Assembly: GCF_000344685.1 (NCBI RefSeq)
Contig: NW_006920411.1
Coordinates: forward strand, 1,602,382-1,627,772
Reading direction: 5' to 3'
Length of the DNA stretch: 25,391 nt
Origin: Gloeophyllum trabeum ATCC 11539
Lineage: Eukaryota; Basidiomycota; Agaricomycetes; Gloeophyllales; Gloeophyllaceae
Shown here: positions 20,398 to 25,391 of the stretch, piece by piece
Position numbering within the stretch: the stretch's first letter is position 1
How the letters are laid out: each line of letters starts with the position of its first letter
Notes under the pieces: model-generated
What the model saw: only the letters and a program-made list of their open reading frames with translations
What the model was told of the DNA's origin: nothing
Database searches by the model: none
Translations under genes and position numbers: made by a program

Positions 20398-21757
20398 CTA
20401 AAAGTCCTCGTCGAGCGTACTATGATGCGGTAGGTTAGTCGCGTCCAGATGATGAGTGACACATGTACACTTACAAGGTTCTACTGTTACTTGTGTCGGG
20501 TGTACCGTCTCGAGATACGACGGTAGAGTGATTAATGTTCGCTTTAGCATATTCGGCTACTCGTTTCTCGAAGAAATTGGTCTTTCCCTGGAGAGAGATG
20601 TTCTCCATGAAGTCGAAGGGATTCGTAGAATGGTACACTTTCGGATTGCCTAGTGCCTGAAGTAGACGGTCGGCCACGAATTCGATGTACTGACACATCA
20701 AATTTGCATTGATGCCAATGAGCGCAACAGGAAGCGCATCTAGGCTTCTTGTGTCAGGATGCAGAAGACCTCGCGCAAGACCTTGCGACTCACCCGTCAG
20801 GAACTCTTGCTCTATAGCGACTGCTTCAGTTACGATATCGCGTATAATGTCTGGATGTGGCCGTCGACGGAGGTGGCTAAGAAGTAGACAAGCAAACTCC
20901 GTGTGCATGGCCTCGTCGCGACTGATTAATTCATTGGAAAATGTGAGGCCAGGCATGAGACCTCGTTTCTTCAGCCAGAAAATCGAGGCGAAAGACCCAG
21001 AGAAGAAGATTCCTTCAACCGCGGCAAAGGCCACCAGTCGCTCGCCAAACGAGGATTGCTTGTCTGAAATCCATCTCAATGCCCAATCCGCTTTACGCTT
21101 GACACACGGTATTGTCTCTATGGCGTCGAATAAGTAATCTCGCTGGGCAGGGTCCTTGATGTAGGTGTCAATCAACAGGGAGTAAGTCTCCGAGTGGATA
21201 TTCTCCATCATAATTTGGAATCCATAGAAGCACCTGGCCTCGGCTGCTTGAACCTCGTTGGAGAACCTTTCCACCAGGTTCTCATTGACAATACCGTCGG
21301 AAGCGGCAAAGAAAGCAAGGACGTGGGAGATGAAGTGACGTTCATTGTCGTTCAGACGATGGTTCCAGTCAGTCAGGTCTTGGGCAAGGTCCATTTCCTC
21401 CGCGGTCCAGAATGATGCCTCGGCTTGCTTGTACATGCGCCAGATCTGTAAGCAAAATTAGATTAGGCCAGAAAATCTCGGTGGATGCTTGCCTCTTCAT
21501 ACTGGATAGGAAACAAGACGAACCGACGCTTCGACTCCATGAGAAGTGGTTCATTGCCTTGCGTCGTCATTAGAGAACTGGTCAGGTACAATGTCATTGA
21601 CTTACGACGTACATTCTGGTAAATCGACGTCGCCAACGAAACGAGCTGGATATCGCTCGTACCTGTCCGTCTCCGGGGAAGGGTCTTCGAGTTCGGGGCT
21701 TCCATGCGTGAGTTTGGCTTTCCGCTCGCTCTCATTACTTGTGTGTTCGATAGCCAT
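20398..21757 (-). CDS. Ribonucleotide reductase small subunit (R2), copy A
   Basis: Exons 21613-21757, 21493-21557, 20794-21445, 20475-20739 and 20398-20419 join to 382 aa, starting at [10 protein letters not shown]; in-frame ATGs at 21805 and 21889 are possible alternatives. The di-iron ligands and radical tyrosine are all present: Asp in [10 protein letters not shown], Glu/His/Tyr in ENIHSETY, Glu in AVEGIFF and Glu/His in RDEAMH. The C-terminus FTLDEDF, the R1-docking tail, is restored by splicing the last intron. A 54-nt in-frame intron (20740-20793) otherwise looks like an 18-residue insertion. The intron at 21446-21492 has a GC donor (GAG^GCAAGC). R2 supplies the tyrosyl radical for dNTP synthesis in the cytosol. 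It is head-to-head with copy B. Confidence 0.93.
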
Positions 21758-21913
21758 TAGTTTATGATTCAATATAGCTGGGTTTTTGACGGCACCATCG
21801 CACATGTGAGGACGACGTGTAGCTATCCGCGAATACTGGGATATGCTGACTCCTGAGTCCGAGGATATTTCGGTGGCGTGGGTACGCATTTACACGTAGG
21901 GTCACACTGCGTC

Positions 21914-22326
21914 ACGCGTTTGAGATCACGCGTCTCATTCAACAACGACGCGTCGACGCGACTTGGTCGCGACTGCGACCGCGTTCCACTTCAAGTTCGC
22001 GGAGGGAAGACTGAACCTTACTCGGGGTCGAGAATTCGAGTCCGACCAGGTCAGATCGAGGCCGCTTCCATTCGCCCAGAAAGATTGATCCAGAATGGCC
22101 AAGGCAATCCGAGTGGCTCCCGAAGACAGCGGTGTGAAATCCAGCGTCGCTTTTGGCGCAGAACGACGTAAATTGGGCCACTTTGGTCAGAGCATGACGA
22201 TCAGCACGCAGCGAAACTGACGCGTGTCGTGATTCATCTGCGGAAGACGCGGTGAGACGCGTGGCTGAACACGTCAACAGACCACAACAACGCGTCGTGG
22301 CACTTGTTGAACCGCCAAACACGCGT
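21914..22326. promoter_or_regulatory. Bidirectional promoter with MCB (ACGCGT) clusters
   Basis: Seven perfect MluI cell-cycle boxes, ACGCGT, lie at 21914, 21928, 21948, 22220, 22257, 22290 and 22321. Variants ACGCGA (21956) and ACGCGG (22246) are also present. They form two clusters: three boxes next to copy A and four next to copy B. In yeasts MCB sites bind MBF (Mbp1-Swi6, or Cdc10-Res1/2) and drive G1/S expression of DNA-synthesis genes, including ribonucleotide reductase. MBF binding here is inferred from the motif. Confidence 0.85.
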
Positions 22327-22342
22327 AAAGCCCCTATTCGCG

Positions 22343-22350
22343 TATAAAAG
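22343..22350 (+). promoter_or_regulatory. TATA box of R2 copy B
   Basis: TATAAAAG lies 95 bp upstream of the copy B ATG and 16 bp past the last MCB of the proximal cluster. The CT-rich segment after it (CTTTCCTCTCCCCTTCTCTCC) is a plausible transcription start region. Confidence 0.6.
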
Positions 22351-22437
22351 CAATCTGCCTTTCCTCTCCCCTTCTCTCCAGACCACCAACGTCTACCAGC
22401 TTCCTCACCTCCAACTACACTCTTCCTACCACTTGCC

Positions 22438-23977
22438 ATGGCCTCCACTATTCGCCCCGTGTCCCCCGGTCCCTCTCCTAGCAAGAAGGTGGGCGTCTCG
22501 ACGCGTCTTAATCTTTCGTTTTCTAACATAGCTCTTAGGCTGCTGCCGCCTTGTCGAAGTTCAACATTACTACTCCCACCAAGCCATCCAAGAAGGCTGC
22601 GAAAATCATCGACGATGAAAAACAACCCGAGTCGCCCGACAGCTTCGACGATGCCGACTTCTTTTTACACAAACCAGAGCCTAAGCCGGCTAAGGAGATT
22701 GAGAAAGTCAAGGAGTCGACCGAGAGCAAACCAAAGGACATGAGGGGCACGTACGTGGGCGAGGTTGACCTCCCTGAACGTGAGCTGTCGTGTGGCACGG
22801 TGTATCAGCTCGTGGCTTGACACCTTTCTAGATATGGAACCTCTCCTCCAGGAGTCCAAGCGTCGTTTCGTGCTCTTCCCTATTCAGTACCATGAGGTAT
22901 GTGTGCTGCCATATGGTCGCCGCATACTGCTGAGGCCTGCTTCAGATTTGGCAAATGTATAAGAAGGCTGAGGCATCGTTCTGGACCGCTGAGGAGATGG
23001 ACCTGTCCAAGGATCTCCATGACTGGAACAACCGTCTGAACGACAACGAGCGCCACTTCATCTCCCATGTTCTCGCATTCTTCGCCGCCTCGGACGGGAT
23101 TGTCAACGAGAACCTCCTTGAGCGTTTCTCCGGCGAAGTCCAGGCCGCAGAAGCTCGCTGCTTCTACGGTTTCCAGATCATGATGGAGAACATCCACTCC
23201 GAGACGTATTCTCTACTCATCGATACCTACATCAAAGACCCCAAGCAACGTGACTACCTCTTCGACGCAGTTGAGACCATTCCCTGTGTCAAGCGCAAGG
23301 CAGACTGGGCCCTCACATGGATCTCCGACAAACGGTCTACCTTCGCCGAGCGTCTGGTCGCCTTCGCTGCCGTCGAGGGAATCTTCTTCTCCGGCTCGTT
23401 CGCCTCCATCTTCTGGCTGAAGAAGCGTGGTCTCATGCCTGGCTTGACCTTCTCAAACGAGTTGATTAGTCGTGACGAAGGCATGCACACCGACTTCGCC
23501 TGCTTGCTTTTCCAGCATTTGAAAAGGCGTCCGCACCCCGACACTGTCAAGGCCATCATCACTGAGGCCGTTGCGATTGAGCAGGAGTTCTTGACTGGTG
23601 TGCATCTCTGGCATCCGGAATTGATGATAGCGCTAATGCCTGTTTCCAGATGCACTGCCAGTGAAGCTGATCGGTATGAACGCAGAGCTAATGTGCCAGT
23701 ACATCGAGTTCGTCGCCGATCGCCTGCTTGTCGCTCTCGGCAACGAGAAGCACTACAACTCCACGAACCCCTTTGACTTCATGGAGAACATCTCCCTCCA
23801 GGGCAAGACGAACTTCTTCGAGAAGCGAGTATCCGACTACGCTAAGGCCAACGTTAACCACACGAACACGCCTTCTGCGAATCCTGAATCCTCGAAGAAC
23901 TTGTAAGTCATCGTTCACTTTCAGGCTGCTCTCCTACTTACGAGTCGATCTCCAGCACGCTCGACGAAGACTTCTAA
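22438..23977 (+). CDS. Ribonucleotide reductase small subunit (R2), copy B
   Basis: Six exons (22438-22488, 22539-22779, 22832-22896, 22946-23597, 23650-23902, 23956-23977) give 427 aa. The N-terminal 95 residues are basic/acidic low-complexity ([21 protein letters not shown]). The core has di-iron ligands D169, E200, H203, E263, E297 and H300 and radical Y207, spaced exactly as in mouse R2 (D139, E170, H173, E233, E267, H270, Y177). The tail FTLDEDF is split by the last intron. Four intron positions match copy A; the first intron is extra and contains an eighth ACGCGT at 22501. Both copies keep every ligand, unlike yeast Rnr4, so each should be catalytically competent. An MCB-driven housekeeping copy is the simplest role. 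Confidence 0.95.
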
Positions 23978-24524
23978 ATGCACTATCCCAAATGTGATTA
24001 AGGACCTTCCTTCAGTAGATGTATGCCAGTAGTTGTATCATTGGGTCGTCATCGTATCATATGCTATCGTTATTGTTTTGTTCCATTAGATCTATATCCC
24101 CCCATGTATAACAGTTACTATTATATATCGTTATCGTCGCATCACACCATACCTGATCGAATGTGCTGCATTCATAAAGCTTTATAAAGGCACCGGAAGA
24201 CATAGCGATACAATGTTGCCTGTCGAAGCACAGCTGGCGGACTGGCCTGTGGTAAGAACTTAACAAAAATTTGAAGCATCATGTCCGCACGCTCGCCGGT
24301 ATCGGTCTCGTCCCCTACAAAGGATCTTCGCATTTCCCTCTAGGTTGTCCTCTTACCACCTATCTAGAGCCATGATAGGCACAGCGCCATCTCCGAGTCG
24401 TTCGGGAGTTTGCAGTCGGCGATCCAACTGTTGCGAAAGCGGCCTCCCTCGGTATGTTTGAACAAGCTGGCCATCGCCACTAGTCATAACTGAGCAACAT
24501 AGCAAGTATGACTTCATTTTATTG
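23978..24524. other. 3' flank of R2 copy B, no gene seen
   Basis: AT-rich sequence follows the stop (TTATTGTTTTG, TATATATCGTTATC), consistent with a 3' UTR and spacer. Short frames on both strands carry no recognisable motif. Confidence 0.4.
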
Positions 24525-25109
24525 CTATGTGCGGAACATGAGATGGCCTCCAGACAGGAAAAATCCATAGCACCTGCGGCAGGGCTTGGATTGACTCAAC
24601 ACCTGACCTTCCCAAAGAACAAGGCTTATAAGAGTGGACGATCGAGCAGCGCGTCCACGCTTATAAGACTCAAAAGATGTTTCTCCTAACTCCGGCGGAA
24701 GCACCAGGAACACCGCCAGCCTTGTAGGGTAGTAGAGTACGGAGCCTCCAGAAGACTCCGGCGGTAGCACTGGCCCCAGCCGTAGCGTCGCGTGGACCGA
24801 CGTACCAAAATAGACAGCTGCCAAAAGGGGACTGATGGCGCCCACCAACACGATGACATCACAGTGCCGCCGTGCCCGACGCTGGTTGTCGCTGTTCCCG
24901 ACGACGTCGACAATAGGTAGTGTGTAGCACCTCGAATAAAATCGTATAAAATTCAGTAAATTGTCATTATATTCTACATCGCCGATGATGTATAGTGGTA
25001 ATACATATAAGGGACCAATATGGTCCATTCCCTTGATATCTATGTATGTCTGGGGCATACATGCTGAACAAAACGAAATTTCCGATTTAGTGGTGCTCCT
25101 GAGGGACAA
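24525..25109 (-). CDS. Unassigned open frame, possibly a gene remnant
   Basis: A 194-codon minus-strand frame contains a segment that looks protein-like: VIVLVGAISPLLAAVYFGTS, which could be one membrane helix, followed by two related stretches, PVLPPESSGG and LVLPPELGE. No family is recognised. Just upstream in transcription direction lie splice-like signals (CCTCAG near 25096 and GTGAGT donors near 25205 and 25370), but no exon choice gives a long continuous frame. It may be the 3' part of a gene entering from the right, a relic, or chance. Confidence 0.2.
   Translation of the reverse strand: MSLRSTTKSEISFCSACMPQTYIDIKGMDHIGPLYVLPLYIIGDVEYNDNLLNFIRFYSRCYTLPIVDVVGNSDNQRRARRHCDVIVLVGAISPLLAAVYFGTSVHATLRLGPVLPPESSGGSVLYYPTRLAVFLVLPPELGETSFESYKRGRAARSSTLISLVLWEGQVLSQSKPCRRCYGFFLSGGHLMFRT
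24625..24667. repeat. Short inverted repeat (hairpin)
   Basis: CTTATAAGAGTGGACG (24625-24640) pairs with CGTCCACGCTTATAAG (24652-24667) at 14 of 16 positions around an 11-nt loop. It could be a small transposon remnant or a cruciform-forming site; no function can be assigned. Confidence 0.45.
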
Positions 25110-25391
25110 TAAAGCTTGAATATCAGTTTTATATACATATTTCGACGAGGAATAGGACTATAGGAGGGTGGGGGCTAAGGGGGGATTTGTGGGCATAAGA
25201 GGAACTCACCGGACAAAGGGACCTCAACAGACAGGCGGGGAGCGGCGGGGACGGCGCACCATGCGACCTGCAGCATAAGATACATTTTTAGAGGAGTTAT
25301 AGGACGTACCTAGGCCCTGGGAATACAGTAGTAGCATCCAGCATCCTGGTTTGGTGGGGAGGAAGAAACTCACAGAACATGCTAGTCAATG

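Noticed and set aside
20740..20793. Apparent 18-residue insertion after EQEFLT in R2 copy A
   Set aside because: It is a 54-nt intron free of stops: it has GTGAGT and CTAG borders, sits exactly where copy B has an intron, and its removal restores the conserved TDALPV junction.
20709..21137. 142-codon plus-strand frame opposite R2 copy A, and the 133-codon minus-strand frame at 23254-23655 opposite copy B
   Set aside because: The two frames resemble each other only because they are antisense to homologous R2 exons.
21939..22625. 228-codon minus-strand frame across the R2 promoter
   Set aside because: It runs through the MCB cluster and copy B's first exons on the opposite strand; no family features, so a shadow frame.

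Overview
The window looks like nuclear DNA of a filamentous basidiomycete, probably an agaricomycete. Genes are dense and cut by many 45-60 nt GT-AG introns with CTNAC-like branch points. Splicing those introns gives full-length relatives of Utp12/Dip2, Imp4, aspartyl aminopeptidase (M18), the ribonucleotide reductase small subunit (R2) and CENP-C/Mif2. No prokaryotic operon, CRISPR or rRNA signal is present.

Left part (1-3886): repeat-rich and almost gene-free. It holds the 3' end of an unknown gene at the edge, a nest of small inverted-repeat DNA transposons (one with perfect 30-bp ends and a perfect 8-bp target duplication), a tRNA-like segment, a small LINE-type reverse transcriptase fragment and a GC-rich 21-bp inverted repeat.

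Middle (3887-17820): a Faf1-like nucleolar protein (+); a previously unrecognised protein with four exon-coupled repeats (-, apparently broken near its N-terminus); a Cys/Met-metabolism PLP enzyme (-, 12 exons); a secreted expansin-like protein (+); Utp12/Dip2 (-, 13 exons, 955 aa); aspartyl aminopeptidase (+, 8 exons, 469 aa); Imp4 (-, 7 exons, 306 aa). Faf1, Utp12 and Imp4 all act in 18S rRNA / small-subunit processome assembly. Most neighbours alternate in strand, so promoters are largely bidirectional and 3' ends converge.

Right part (17821-25391): a badly decayed CENP-C/Mif2 locus (+), then two intact R2 paralogues arranged head to head (- and +). Their shared 680-bp promoter carries seven perfect ACGCGT (MCB) boxes, with an eighth in the first intron of the plus-strand copy. 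That is the signature of MBF-type G1/S control. The last 1.4 kb has only weak coding signals and a short hairpin.

Exon boundaries were worked out by hand from reading frame, splice consensus and family conservation. In the six genes with fully worked models (including both R2 copies) and in the Faf1-like gene the exons join in frame. The Mif2 locus and the repeat-protein gene are the exceptions, which argues that their breaks are biological rather than general sequence error.
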